The position numbers and the translations under genes are program-made. The notes beneath the pieces were generated by a model. That model was not told the origin of the DNA and did no database searches. It saw nothing but the letters and a program-made list of their open reading frames with translations. Shown one piece after another: positions 7,179-16,007 of a stretch of 64,000 nt of DNA. Source of the DNA: Microbacterium esteraromaticum (GTDB lineage: Bacteria > Actinomycetota > Actinomycetes > Actinomycetales > Microbacteriaceae); assembly GCF_900163815.1 (NCBI RefSeq), contig NZ_FUKO01000017.1, positions 1-64,000 on the forward strand, read 5' to 3'. Positions within the stretch are counted from its first letter, which is position 1, and each line of letters opens with the position of its first letter.

Positions 7179-8863
7179 CGTCATCGCCGGCGAGTGACGC
7201 GGCGGCCGGGCTCCTCGGCGAGCTCATCGAACACGGGGTTCGTGATCTGGTGCTCTCGCCGGGATCACGCTCACAGGCACTGACGCTCGCCGCGATGGCG
7301 CTTGCTCGCGCGGAGGCGCTGCGCGTGCACGTGCGCATCGACGAGCGCGTCGCCGGATTCCTCGCTCTCGGCATCGCTCGCGAGACGGGCCGTCCCGTGC
7401 CGGTGATCTGCACATCGGGCACCGCGGCCGGCAATCTGCTGCCAGCGACCATGGAGGCGTTTCACTCCGGCATCCCATTGCTGCTGCTCACCGCCGACCG
7501 CCCACCGGAACTGCGCGGGGTCGGCGCCAACCAGGCGAGTATTCAGCCGGGCATTTTCAGCGCATTCGTGCGCATGCAGGTCGACGCGCCGGTGCCCGGT
7601 ACCGCCGCTGACGGGGATGGCCCGAACACTGCAGCCGGCTGGGCCGGGCTCGGCGCTTCGGCGGTGCGCGCGGCGCTCGGCCTGGACGGCGAGGGCATCT
7701 CGGGTGTGCGAGGTCCCGTGCATCTCAATCTTCCGGCCAGGGAGCCGCTGTCGGCAGCTGGCGACGTCACCGCGACCGCCGGTGATCTGCCGGTGCGCGA
7801 AGCACCGACGCCCGTCGTCCTCGAGAGAGGTCCCCGAACGGTGGTCATCGCGGGGGCGGATGCGGGAGCGGATGCTGAAGAGCTGGCGCATTCCGGCGGC
7901 TGGCCGCTCATCGCAGAGATCGTCAGCGGCGCACGTTTCGGACGCCTGGTGGTGCACGGCTATCGCGAGCTGCTGCGCGCTGACGCACTCGGCGGACGGG
8001 TCGAACGCGCGGTGGTCTTCGGGCACCCGACGCTGAGCCGTGAGGTGACGGCGCTGCTGTCGCGCGGCGACGTCGAGGTCGTGGCGGTGCGATCGGGCGG
8101 CGAGGCGCTGAATCTCAATCGACGCACGACCCCGGCGGACGCGGTGACCGTTGCTGCAGGTGCAGGCGATCGCGTGTGGCTGGGGGAGTGGATGACCGCT
8201 TCCAACGCGCTGGTGATCGACCTGAGTGCGCCTGCTCCCGACCAGGATGGGCTGTATTCGCTCGACAAGGGTGCTCGATTGGGCGCCGTGCGTGCGGAGC
8301 TCGATGCGGTGCGCAAGCGCGTCGACCGGGAGATCCTGGTGGATGCCGTGTGGCGTGCCACCTGGCCGCACGACCGGCTCGTGTTCGGATCATCGCGGCT
8401 CGTACGCGTGGCCGACCAGGTGCTCGGCGGCAAGAAGGTTCCGGTGCACGCCAACCGCGGACTCGCCGGGATCGACGGCACGATCGCGACCGCCATCGGA
8501 ATCGCCGCGGCGAGCCAGGCAGAGGGGGCGCCGGGGGCGACCCGAGTACTGCTGGGCGATCTTGCCTTCCTGCACGATGTGGGAGCGCTGATGCTGCCTG
8601 CTGATGAGCCTGCGCCGAGGATTCAGGTGATCGTCGGCAATGATGGCGGAGGCACGATCTTCGACGGTCTGGAAGTCGCAGCCTCTGCTCCTGCCGAAGA
8701 CCTGGATCGTGGGTTCTTCACGCCGCATACTGCGAGTCTGCGTGAGATCGCGGCTGCGTACGGGTGGGAGTTCGCGCATGTCTCGACGAGATCCGTGCTG
8801 GATCAGGCGCTGACCTCGCCGATCGTCGGGCCGCAGATCATCGAGGTGCCGCTCGATCGCTGA
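7175..8863 (+). CDS. menD: 2-succinyl-5-enolpyruvyl-6-hydroxy-3-cyclohexene-1-carboxylate synthase
   Basis: A 562-residue ThDP-dependent enzyme that joins isochorismate and 2-oxoglutarate (as a succinic semialdehyde-ThDP adduct), the first committed step of menaquinone synthesis. Visible features are SPGSRSQ (28-34), the catalytic-type Glu57 in IDERVAG, CTSGTAAGN, ADRPPELRGVGANQ, and the ThDP/Mg segment GNDGGGTIF near 480. The length is standard. The GTG start is coupled to the PLDc_N gene (GTGA). It converges on rmuC with a 42-nt gap. Confidence 0.95.
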   Translation: MTSSPASDAAAGLLGELIEHGVRDLVLSPGSRSQALTLAAMALARAEALRVHVRIDERVAGFLALGIARETGRPVPVICTSGTAAGNLLPATMEAFHSGIPLLLLTADRPPELRGVGANQASIQPGIFSAFVRMQVDAPVPGTAADGDGPNTAAGWAGLGASAVRAALGLDGEGISGVRGPVHLNLPAREPLSAAGDVTATAGDLPVREAPTPVVLERGPRTVVIAGADAGADAEELAHSGGWPLIAEIVSGARFGRLVVHGYRELLRADALGGRVERAVVFGHPTLSREVTALLSRGDVEVVAVRSGGEALNLNRRTTPADAVTVAAGAGDRVWLGEWMTASNALVIDLSAPAPDQDGLYSLDKGARLGAVRAELDAVRKRVDREILVDAVWRATWPHDRLVFGSSRLVRVADQVLGGKKVPVHANRGLAGIDGTIATAIGIAAASQAEGAPGATRVLLGDLAFLHDVGALMLPADEPAPRIQVIVGNDGGGTIFDGLEVAASAPAEDLDRGFFTPHTASLREIAAAYGWEFAHVSTRSVLDQALTSPIVGPQIIEVPLDR

Positions 8864-8905
8864 GCTGCGGGCGAACAGCGGGAGTGCAGCAAGGGAACAG
8901 CCGGC

Positions 8906-10456
8906 TCAGGTCAGCCGATCCGCGATCGTCTCGACATCAGCACTCGCGTAGCGCTCCTCGTCGTCTTCATACAGATCGGTCTTCTGCGGGGCGATCGCCA
9001 GCGCCTCCACCGGCGCCGTGTCGGCGAGCACCTCGTCGAGACCCTGCAGTGCGCTGAAGCGCCGAGCCTGGGTGACGACGTTGCGATCGAGCGAACCGGC
9101 GAACTTGTTGTAGGCGTCGACGGTGGAGTTCAGGCTCTTGCCGAGTTTGCTGAGGTGCTGGCCGAGCGTGCCCAGTCGCTTGTGCAGCTCCTTGCCGACG
9201 GTGAAGATCTGCTGCGCCTCCTGTGCCAGCTGATCCTGCCGCCAGGCGTGGCCGACTGTGCGCAGCAGTGCGATCAGCGTCGACGGCGTCGCGATCACGA
9301 CATTGCGCTCGAACGCGTACTCGTACAGGGTCGAATCCTCATCGAGCGCGGCCGCGAGGAAGGGCTCCGCAGGCACGAACATCACCACGAACTCGGGTGA
9401 GCCGGCAACCACATCCCAGTACTGCTTCGTGCCGAGGTCATCGATGTGTGCGCGCAGATGCCGTGCATGCGCCTTCAGCCGCTGCGCGCGAACGATGTCA
9501 TCGGTGGCCTCCATCGCCTCGAGGTAGCCGTTGAAGGCCACCTTCGAGTCGACCACGACATGTTTGTCGCCAGCCAGGTGCACCACCATGTCTGGCCGCA
9601 TCGCACCCTCATCGGTGACGTGGTGCATCTGCTCGACGAAATCCACGTGGTTGACCATCCCCGATGCCTCGACCACGCGCCGCAGCTGCAGTTCGCCCCA
9701 TCGCCCCCGCACCTGCGGCGCGCGCAGCGCATTGACCAGGTTGCGGGTCTCCGAACCCAGCGTCTCCGAGGTCTGACGCATGAACTGCAGCTGCTCGGCC
9801 AGCGCGGCGTTCGCCTCGAGCCGCGACTTCTCGGCCGTCGTCATCTCGGTCTTGACCGTATCGAGGGTCTTCTGGATCGGCTCGATGAGCTGCTGCACGG
9901 CATCCTGGCGCTTCTGCAGTTCGGCCGCGCCTTCGCTCTGACTGCGCTTGAGGCGTTCTTCGGCCTGATCGAGAAACGCCTTCGCGTTCTCTTGCAGCGC
10001 CTTCTTGCTGAGCGCGTCGAATTCATCGGCCAGGCGCTTCTGATCGGTGCGCAGCTCGTCCAGCCGCTCCACCGCGCGCCGACGTTCCAGGGCGAGGTCA
10101 GCCGCGGCCTCATCCCGCACCTCGGCCAACCGCTGCACGTGCTCGGCGCGTGCGTGCTCCAGCCGGGCCTGGGCCTCGCTCTTCGCCGTCTCGACCGCGG
10201 CGTCGCCCTGCCTGCGCGCCTCGGCCACCCGGCCGTCGCCGAGTGCGCGCTCTTCGTGCACCCTCGCGGTGATGTCGGCGCGCAGCGCCGCGGCATCCCG
10301 TTCCAGCGATTCGACCCGCAAGCGCGCGGTGCTGAGCTCAGCACGCTGACCTGCATCCGCCGACCGGCCGCGCTGGGCGCCCAGCAGGAAGCCGAGCCCT
10401 CCAGCCAGCGCCGCGGCCAGCACTGCGACGACGATGACCAGAAGCGAGGTGTCCAT
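8906..10456 (-). CDS. rmuC: RmuC family DNA recombination protein
   Basis: A 516-residue protein with one N-terminal transmembrane helix (about 3-26), a long coiled coil rich in Arg/Glu/Ala (about 30-200) and the C-terminal RmuC nuclease-like domain (about 220-450; GRWGELQLRRVVE, MRPDMVVHL, VVDSKVAFNGY, ATPSTLIALL). In E. coli RmuC limits DNA inversions between short inverted repeats, an interesting association given the palindromes in this window. The ATG at 10456 is preferred to the one at 10486, because the membrane helix begins here and GGAG precedes it. It is a lone gene between menD and ppk2. Confidence 0.9.
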   Translation of the reverse strand: MDTSLLVIVVAVLAAALAGGLGFLLGAQRGRSADAGQRAELSTARLRVESLERDAAALRADITARVHEERALGDGRVAEARRQGDAAVETAKSEAQARLEHARAEHVQRLAEVRDEAAADLALERRRAVERLDELRTDQKRLADEFDALSKKALQENAKAFLDQAEERLKRSQSEGAAELQKRQDAVQQLIEPIQKTLDTVKTEMTTAEKSRLEANAALAEQLQFMRQTSETLGSETRNLVNALRAPQVRGRWGELQLRRVVEASGMVNHVDFVEQMHHVTDEGAMRPDMVVHLAGDKHVVVDSKVAFNGYLEAMEATDDIVRAQRLKAHARHLRAHIDDLGTKQYWDVVAGSPEFVVMFVPAEPFLAAALDEDSTLYEYAFERNVVIATPSTLIALLRTVGHAWRQDQLAQEAQQIFTVGKELHKRLGTLGQHLSKLGKSLNSTVDAYNKFAGSLDRNVVTQARRFSALQGLDEVLADTAPVEALAIAPQKTDLYEDDEERYASADVETIADRLT

Positions 10457-10500
10457 GGCTCCGATTGTGCCGGATGCTGCAGACAATGCCGCGAACCCGG

Positions 10501-10506
10501 CATGAT
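10501..10506 (+). promoter_or_regulatory. Possible -10 element of leaderless ppk2
   Basis: CATGAT is followed by 6 nt and the ATG at 10513. The spacing fits the leaderless pattern of this window, although the hexamer starts with C. Confidence 0.35.
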
Positions 10507-10512
10507 GTCTGC

Positions 10513-11367
10513 ATGAGCAAGCACGATTGGCATGCCACTCCAGACGACCTCCTCAGAGTCGCGCGCGGCTTCGAACTCGCCGCCGTCGACCCCGACGCCA
10601 CGCCCGGTTTCCGAGGCGACAAGCACGACGGGGTGAAGCTTCTCGCCGCCCGCAGCGACGAGCTCAGCGACCTGCAGGAGCGGCTCTTCGCCGCCAGTCG
10701 GGCGGGAACCGCCACAGATGGCGTGCTGCTCGTACTGCAGGCGATGGACTCCGCCGGAAAGGGTGGCATCGTGCGACACGTCGTCGGCGGCGTCGACCCG
10801 CAGGGCGTCGAGCTGGCCGCTTTCAAAGCACCGACCCCAGAAGAACTCGCGCACGACTTCCTCTGGCGCATCGAGAAGCGCCTTCCGAAACCGGGGTTCA
10901 TCGGCGTCTTCGATCGTTCGCACTACGAGGACGTCCTGATCGGAAAGGTCCGCGGTCTCGCCGACGATGCCGAGATCGAGCGCCGCTACGATGCGATCGT
11001 CGAATTCGAGAAGCAGGTCGCGGCATCCGGCATCCGCATCATCAAGGTCATGCTGCACATCTCTCGGGACGAGCAGAAGGACCGGTTGATGGAACGACTC
11101 GACCGGCCCGACAAGCACTGGAAGTACAACCCCGGCGACGTCGACGAGCGGATGCTGTGGAGCGACTACATGGCCGCGTACCAGACGGTGTTCGACCGCA
11201 CATCGACCGACTCCGCGCCCTGGTACGTCGTGCCAGCCAATCACAAGTGGTATGCGCGCCTCGCAGTGCAGGAACTGCTGATCAGCGCGCTGGAAGAGAT
11301 CGATCCGCAGTGGCCGAAGGCTGATTTCGACGTCGAGGTGGAGAAGAAGCGGCTGGCCGCGAGCTGA
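10513..11367 (+). CDS. ppk2: PPK2 family polyphosphate kinase
   Basis: A 284-residue PPK2-family enzyme that transfers phosphate between polyphosphate and nucleoside mono- or diphosphates. It has the Walker A-like MDSAGKGG (78-85) and the Walker B-like DRSHYED (134-140), followed by the lid-region sequence DRPDKHWKYNPGD. The single-domain length fits class I or III enzymes. The substrate (AMP, ADP or GDP) cannot be read from sequence alone. It ends 3 nt before the convergent menG gene, so transcripts probably overlap. Confidence 0.9.
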   Translation: MSKHDWHATPDDLLRVARGFELAAVDPDATPGFRGDKHDGVKLLAARSDELSDLQERLFAASRAGTATDGVLLVLQAMDSAGKGGIVRHVVGGVDPQGVELAAFKAPTPEELAHDFLWRIEKRLPKPGFIGVFDRSHYEDVLIGKVRGLADDAEIERRYDAIVEFEKQVAASGIRIIKVMLHISRDEQKDRLMERLDRPDKHWKYNPGDVDERMLWSDYMAAYQTVFDRTSTDSAPWYVVPANHKWYARLAVQELLISALEEIDPQWPKADFDVEVEKKRLAAS

Positions 11368-11370
11368 CGC

Positions 11371-12090
11371 TCAGAGCGGCTTGCGCGCCCGGTGCAGCGC
11401 GACGATGCCGAAGGTGAGGTTGCGGTAGGCGACCTCGCTCCAGCCCGCTTCGCGGATCCACGATGCGAGCGTCTGCTGGTCGGGCCAATCGCGGATCGAC
11501 TCATTGAGGTAGTCGTACGCATCACCGTTCGTGCCGGCGAGACGCGCGACCCTCGGCAGCACCTGCGCGTTGTAGAACCGGTACAGCCCGCGGAAGAGCT
11601 TTCCCGGCGGCGTCGAGAACTCGTTGATCACCAGGCGACCGCCGGGCTTCGTCACGCGGTACAGTTCCGCGATCGCCTGCTTCGGCTGCTGCACGTTGCG
11701 CAGTCCGTACGACATCGTCACGGCGTCGAACTCGTCGTCGCCGAAGGGCAGCGCCGTCGCATCCGCCTCGACGAAGGTCAGGTTGTGCAGGTGACCGTGT
11801 CGGCGGCGGCCTTCGGCCAGCATCCCGGGCGAGAAGTCGGCGGCGACGACCTGCGCCCCGCTCGCCGCGAGCGACGCGGAGGAGGATGCCGTGCCCGCGG
11901 CCAGATCGAGAATGCGCTCGCCGCGCTTCGGGGCCACTGCCCGGGTGGCAGCCGCGCGCCACAGCGCGTCATTGCCGAATGTCATCACGGTGTTCGTGCG
12001 GTCATAGCCGGCGGCGACCTGATCGAACATGCCGCTCACATGCGAGGGATCTTTGCCAAGGTCGGCGCGGTTCGGCTCAGACGCAGTCAT
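11371..12090 (-). CDS. menG: Demethylmenaquinone methyltransferase
   Basis: A 239-residue class I SAM methyltransferase of the UbiE/MenG family that methylates demethylmenaquinone, the last step of the pathway. It has the N-terminal MFDQVAAGYDRTN segment, motif I ILDLAAGTASSS (60-71), the acidic AADFSP, and MSYGLRNV (126-133), the family hallmark. The ATG follows TAGGAT by 6 nt. It is divergent from menF, and the shared 79-nt region carries both promoters. Confidence 0.93.
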   Translation of the reverse strand: MTASEPNRADLGKDPSHVSGMFDQVAAGYDRTNTVMTFGNDALWRAAATRAVAPKRGERILDLAAGTASSSASLAASGAQVVAADFSPGMLAEGRRRHGHLHNLTFVEADATALPFGDDEFDAVTMSYGLRNVQQPKQAIAELYRVTKPGGRLVINEFSTPPGKLFRGLYRFYNAQVLPRVARLAGTNGDAYDYLNESIRDWPDQQTLASWIREAGWSEVAYRNLTFGIVALHRARKPL

Positions 12091-12096
12091 GTGTCG

Positions 12097-12102
12097 ATCC
12101 TA
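12097..12102 (-). promoter_or_regulatory. -10 element, leaderless menG
   Basis: TAGGAT on the minus strand, then 6 nt, then ATG. Confidence 0.55.
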
Positions 12103-12157
12103 GGCGGCGGATGCTGGACGCTTGGCTCGAACAGATCGCCGGGCCAGGACCGAACAG

Positions 12158-12163
12158 TAAGCT
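12158..12163 (+). promoter_or_regulatory. -10 element, leaderless menF
   Basis: TAAGCT, then 6 nt (GGAGGG), then GTG at 12170. The GGAGG is too close to the start codon for a normal ribosome binding site. Confidence 0.5.
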
Positions 12164-12169
12164 GGAGGG

Positions 12170-13435
12170 GTGAGCAGCATCCGCCTGGTCGCGCAGACAC
12201 GCGAGATCCCACCCGTCGAAGATCTGCTGGCCCACACCTCCCCCGTGCGGCCGCTTGCCTGGCTGCGCCGCGGCGATGGTTTCGTAGCCGCAGGCGAGGG
12301 GATGGCAGCATCCATCCGCGTCCCCGCCGGGCGCGGCGCCGTCCGCTCAGCGATCATCGCCGACGCGTGGCGCGAACTCGTCGCGAATGCAGAGATCGAC
12401 GATCTGATCGGGATGCCGGGCACCGGCCTCGTCGCTCTCGGCGCGCTCACCTTCGATGAGGACTCCGCGGCCGACAGCCTGCTGATCATCCCGCAGACGA
12501 TCATCGGACGCCGCGATGGCCGCAGCTGGATCACACGCATCCGCGACTCGGATGCCGAGTTCGCGCCGGTCGCCGATGCCTCTGCCTATGCGCCGCACTG
12601 GGCCGGACGTGTGGGGCCCGGCGCGCAGACGCCGCAGGGGTATCAGGAGTCCGTCCAGCTGGCGCTCGATGAGATCGCCGCAGATGCCTACAGCAAGGTG
12701 GTGCTGGCGCGCGACCTGACCGGAACCGTCCCCGGCGACGCGGATCTGCGTCGGCTCGTGCGGGCGCTGTCGAGCGGCTATCCCGACACGTGGACGTTCG
12801 CGGTCGACGGGCTCATCGGCGCCAGCCCCGAGACTCTGGTCACCGTGCACGAGCGCACCGTGACCGCGCGGGTGCTTGCCGGCACCACCGCTCGCGGTGC
12901 CGATCCGGATGCCGACAATGCCGCATCCGCAGCCCTTGCCAGCAGCGGGAAAGACCTCGACGAACACGAATACGCCGTGCAGAGCGTGCTCGCCTCGCTC
13001 AGGCCGCACACGCGCACCCTCGCGGCCAGCGAGCAGCCCTTCACCCTCAAGCTGCCGAACCTCTTCCACCTCGCCACCGATGTCGAAGGCGAGCTCGACG
13101 ACGGCGCCTCCGCCCTCGATCTGGTCGGAGCGATGCATCCCACCGCCGCCGTCGCCGGTACACCGACCGCCACCGCCGTTGCCGCGATCCGGCGCATCGA
13201 ACCCTTCGATCGCGGGCGCTATGCGGGCCCCGTGGGTTGGATCGACGCGGCCGGGAACGGCGAATGGGCGATCGCCCTGCGCTGTGCCCAGTTCGCCGAG
13301 ACCCCCGATTCAGCCTCCGGCGCTCGCCGCGTCACCGCCTACGCGGGGGCGGGGATCGTCGCCGGCAGCGACCCCGAATCGGAGCTGCTCGAGACCCGGG
13401 TGAAGTTCCGTCCGCTGGTCGATGCGCTGGCGTGA
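12170..13435 (+). CDS. menF: Isochorismate synthase
   Basis: A 421-residue chorismate-utilising enzyme. The conserved C-terminal domain (about 150-415) carries GSTxRG-like GTTARG, SGKDLDEHEYAV, HPTAAVAGTP, GRYAGPVGWIDAAGNGEWAIA and AGAGIVAGSDPESEL, the usual substrate and Mg sites. It supplies isochorismate to menD. An isochorismate synthase for siderophores is the alternative, but the divergent menG and nearby menA and menD favour menaquinone. The GTG at 12170 sits 6 nt after TAAGCT. Confidence 0.92.
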   Translation: MSSIRLVAQTREIPPVEDLLAHTSPVRPLAWLRRGDGFVAAGEGMAASIRVPAGRGAVRSAIIADAWRELVANAEIDDLIGMPGTGLVALGALTFDEDSAADSLLIIPQTIIGRRDGRSWITRIRDSDAEFAPVADASAYAPHWAGRVGPGAQTPQGYQESVQLALDEIAADAYSKVVLARDLTGTVPGDADLRRLVRALSSGYPDTWTFAVDGLIGASPETLVTVHERTVTARVLAGTTARGADPDADNAASAALASSGKDLDEHEYAVQSVLASLRPHTRTLAASEQPFTLKLPNLFHLATDVEGELDDGASALDLVGAMHPTAAVAGTPTATAVAAIRRIEPFDRGRYAGPVGWIDAAGNGEWAIALRCAQFAETPDSASGARRVTAYAGAGIVAGSDPESELLETRVKFRPLVDALA

Positions 13436-13512
13436 TCGTCTGCCGGGCACCCCTGCAGGGCGCGCGCTTCGGATGCGCTCGGCGATGCGACGGCAGTGCC
13501 GCTGGTCGCGGG

Positions 13513-13518
13513 TAGGCT
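13513..13518 (+). promoter_or_regulatory. -10 element, leaderless polyprenyl synthase gene
   Basis: TAGGCT, then 7 nt, then the GTG at 13526. Confidence 0.55.
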
Positions 13519-13525
13519 GGAACAC

Positions 13526-14587
13526 GTGACTTCGAGCCCCGCTTCCCCGGGCACGCGACTTGCGAGCCGTCTCGGCTTCAGCGACCGCGTCTTCCTCGGT
13601 CCCGCCGCCCGCCGTGTCGCGTCTCGCATCGAAGACGGACTGGAGCTGGTCGAGGCGGGGTTGGCTGAAGACCTCAAAGTCGCCGATGCCGTTGCGGATG
13701 CTGCGGCCCGCTACCTCTACGAGGCGGGCGGCAAACGCATCCGCCCTGTGCTCGCGCTTCTCACAGCCCAGCTCGGCGACGGCAACATCGACGCGGTGAT
13801 CGACATCGCCAAGGCGCTGGAGCTCACGCACCTCGGCTCGCTCTATCACGACGACGTCATGGATGGCGCTGACACCCGGCGCGGGGTGCCCGCCGCGCAC
13901 GCGGTGTGGGGCAACAACGTCGCGATCCTCACCGGTGACATCCTGTTCTCCCGGGCCAGTCAGATCATGTCGCGCCACGGCGATCGTGCGATGCAGCTGC
14001 AGGCAGACACCTTCGAGCGGCTCGTCCTCGGCCAGATGCACGAAACCGTCGGGGTGCAGCCGGGCGATGACCCCATCGAGTTCTACATTCAGGTGCTCGC
14101 CGACAAGACCGGCTCTCTGATCGCCGCGGCCACCGAAGGCGGCGTGATCTTCTCGAACGCTCCGACCGAGTTCGAGGCGCCGATGCGGGCGTACGGCGAG
14201 AAGGTCGGGGTGGCGTTCCAGCTGCTCGATGACGTCATCGATCTGTCGGCCGATCCCGCTGAGACCGGCAAGGTGCCAGGCACCGACCTGCGTGCCGGCG
14301 TGCCGACCATGCCCTCGCTGCTGCTGAAGACCAGCATCCGCCCGGAAGACATCGAGCTCGCTCGTCGAATCGACGACGGCGTCGCGAGAATCGCAGACGG
14401 CGCCGACCCGGCGATCCTCGACGAGCCCCTCAACGAACTGCGAGACCATGCCGCCACCGAGCGCACCATGGAACTCGCCCGCACCTGGACGACCGATGCG
14501 ATCGCCGCCCTCGAACCACTGCCCAAGGGCACGGTTCGCGATGCGCTCACGCGGTTCGCCGAGAATCTCGCTGATCGCAGCAGCTGA
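13526..14587 (+). CDS. Long-chain trans-polyprenyl diphosphate synthase
   Basis: A 353-residue all-helical prenyl elongase. It has GGKRIRP (68-74), the first Asp-rich motif DDVMD (109-113) followed by ADTRRG, and the second DDVID (235-239) in FQLLDDVIDLSAD. Small residues before DDVMD (SLYH) leave a deep pocket, consistent with a long chain, probably the menaquinone side chain. The chain length cannot be fixed from sequence. The GTG start follows TAGGCT. It is followed 13 nt later by the ferredoxin reductase gene, probably on the same mRNA. Confidence 0.9.
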   Translation: MTSSPASPGTRLASRLGFSDRVFLGPAARRVASRIEDGLELVEAGLAEDLKVADAVADAAARYLYEAGGKRIRPVLALLTAQLGDGNIDAVIDIAKALELTHLGSLYHDDVMDGADTRRGVPAAHAVWGNNVAILTGDILFSRASQIMSRHGDRAMQLQADTFERLVLGQMHETVGVQPGDDPIEFYIQVLADKTGSLIAAATEGGVIFSNAPTEFEAPMRAYGEKVGVAFQLLDDVIDLSADPAETGKVPGTDLRAGVPTMPSLLLKTSIRPEDIELARRIDDGVARIADGADPAILDEPLNELRDHAATERTMELARTWTTDAIAALEPLPKGTVRDALTRFAENLADRSS

Positions 14588-14600
14588 CGGAAGGAACCCC

Positions 14601-15974
14601 ATGACGAAGCTCAAACTGGCCATCGTCGGGGCAGGACCGGCGGGCATCTACGCCGCCGACATCCTGCTCAAGGCCGAGCGGAAGTTCGACGTCTCGATCG
14701 ACCTGTTCGAGCACCTCCCGGCGCCCTACGGTCTGGTGCGCTACGGCGTCGCCCCCGATCACCCGCGCATCAAGGGGATCATCAATGCGCTTCGCGACGT
14801 TCTCGACCGCGGTGATATCCGACTCTTCGGAAACGTGCACTTCGGCACCGACATCACGCTGGAAGACCTCAAGCGGCACTACAACGCGGTGATCTTCGCG
14901 ACCGGTTCGGTGCGCGATTCCGGCCTCGACATCCCCGGGATCGACGCCGAATGCTCCTACGGCGCGGCGGAGTACGTCAGCTGGTTCGACGGTCACCCCG
15001 ACGTGCCGCGCGAGTGGTCGCTGGATGCCGCATCCGTCGGCGTCATCGGCAACGGCAACGTCGCCCTCGATGTCTCGCGGATGCTGGCCAAGCACGCCGA
15101 CGACCTGCTCGTCACCGAGGTGCCGGACAATGTCTACAACGGGCTCAAGGAGAGCGCGGTCACCGACGTGCACATCTTCGGCCGCCGTGGACCCGCGCAG
15201 GTGAAGTTCACGCCCCTCGAACTGCGCGAGCTCGGTGAGCTGCGCGATGTCGACATGGTCGTGTACGACGAGGACTTCGACTACGACGAGGCATCGGAGC
15301 AGGCGGTGGCCAGCAACAAGCAGGTCATGGTGATGAACCGCATCATGCAGTCGTGGCGCAAGCTCGACTCGGTGAACAACGCCGGCGGCACAGCATCCCG
15401 CCGTCTGCACATGCATTTCTGGGCGCGCCCCGTCGAGGTCAAGAAGGACGAGAACGGCCGTGTCGCCGCCCTCGTCTACGAGCGGACGAAATCGGATGGC
15501 GCCGGCGGCGCCGTCGGCACGGGCGAGTTGCGCGAGATTCCGATGCAGGCGCTGTACCGTGCAGTCGGATACTTCGGATCGCCGCTGCCCGGCGTGCCGT
15601 TCGACAAGAAGCACGGCGTCATCCCGAACCGTGAGGGGCAGGTGCTCGAGACGAAGTCGAACCAGCGTGTTCCCGGTATCTACGCCACGGGGTGGATCAA
15701 GCGTGGCCCCGTCGGCCTGATCGGCCACACGAAGTCGGATGCCATGGAGACCGTGAGTCACCTCATCAACGATCAGGGCTCGTGGTGGCAGCCGGAAGAT
15801 CCGTCCGATGAGGCGATTCCTGCGCTTCTCGAAGCGCGTGGCGTGGAGTGGACCGATCTCGAAGGCTGGCACCGGCTCGACGCCCATGAGATCGAACTCG
15901 GCGGCCCGCAGGAGCGCGCGCGCGTGAAGCTGGTGCCGCGTGAAGAGATGGTCCGCATCTCTCGAACCGACTGA
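14601..15974 (+). CDS. Ferredoxin-NADP reductase, adrenodoxin-reductase type
   Basis: A 457-residue FAD/NADPH enzyme of the FprA/adrenodoxin reductase type that passes electrons from NADPH to ferredoxin. It has the FAD-binding GAGPAG (10-15), the characteristic PYGLVRYGVAPDHP, a second Rossmann motif IGNGNVALD, FGRRGPAQVKFT, and the C-terminal ATGWIKRGPVGLIGHTK that contacts FAD. The ATG has a normal SD (GGAAGGAA), unlike most neighbours, fitting its position as second gene of an operon. Physiological partners are probably ferredoxins for P450s or redox biosynthesis. Confidence 0.92.
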   Translation: MTKLKLAIVGAGPAGIYAADILLKAERKFDVSIDLFEHLPAPYGLVRYGVAPDHPRIKGIINALRDVLDRGDIRLFGNVHFGTDITLEDLKRHYNAVIFATGSVRDSGLDIPGIDAECSYGAAEYVSWFDGHPDVPREWSLDAASVGVIGNGNVALDVSRMLAKHADDLLVTEVPDNVYNGLKESAVTDVHIFGRRGPAQVKFTPLELRELGELRDVDMVVYDEDFDYDEASEQAVASNKQVMVMNRIMQSWRKLDSVNNAGGTASRRLHMHFWARPVEVKKDENGRVAALVYERTKSDGAGGAVGTGELREIPMQALYRAVGYFGSPLPGVPFDKKHGVIPNREGQVLETKSNQRVPGIYATGWIKRGPVGLIGHTKSDAMETVSHLINDQGSWWQPEDPSDEAIPALLEARGVEWTDLEGWHRLDAHEIELGGPQERARVKLVPREEMVRISRTD

Positions 15975-15994
15975 TCGCGTGGCATGCACCCGGA

Positions 15995-16000
15995 TAGGGT
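15995..16000 (+). promoter_or_regulatory. -10 element, leaderless hydrolase gene
   Basis: TAGGGT, then 7 nt, then the ATG at 16008. Confidence 0.5.
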
Positions 16001-16007
16001 GAAGCGC

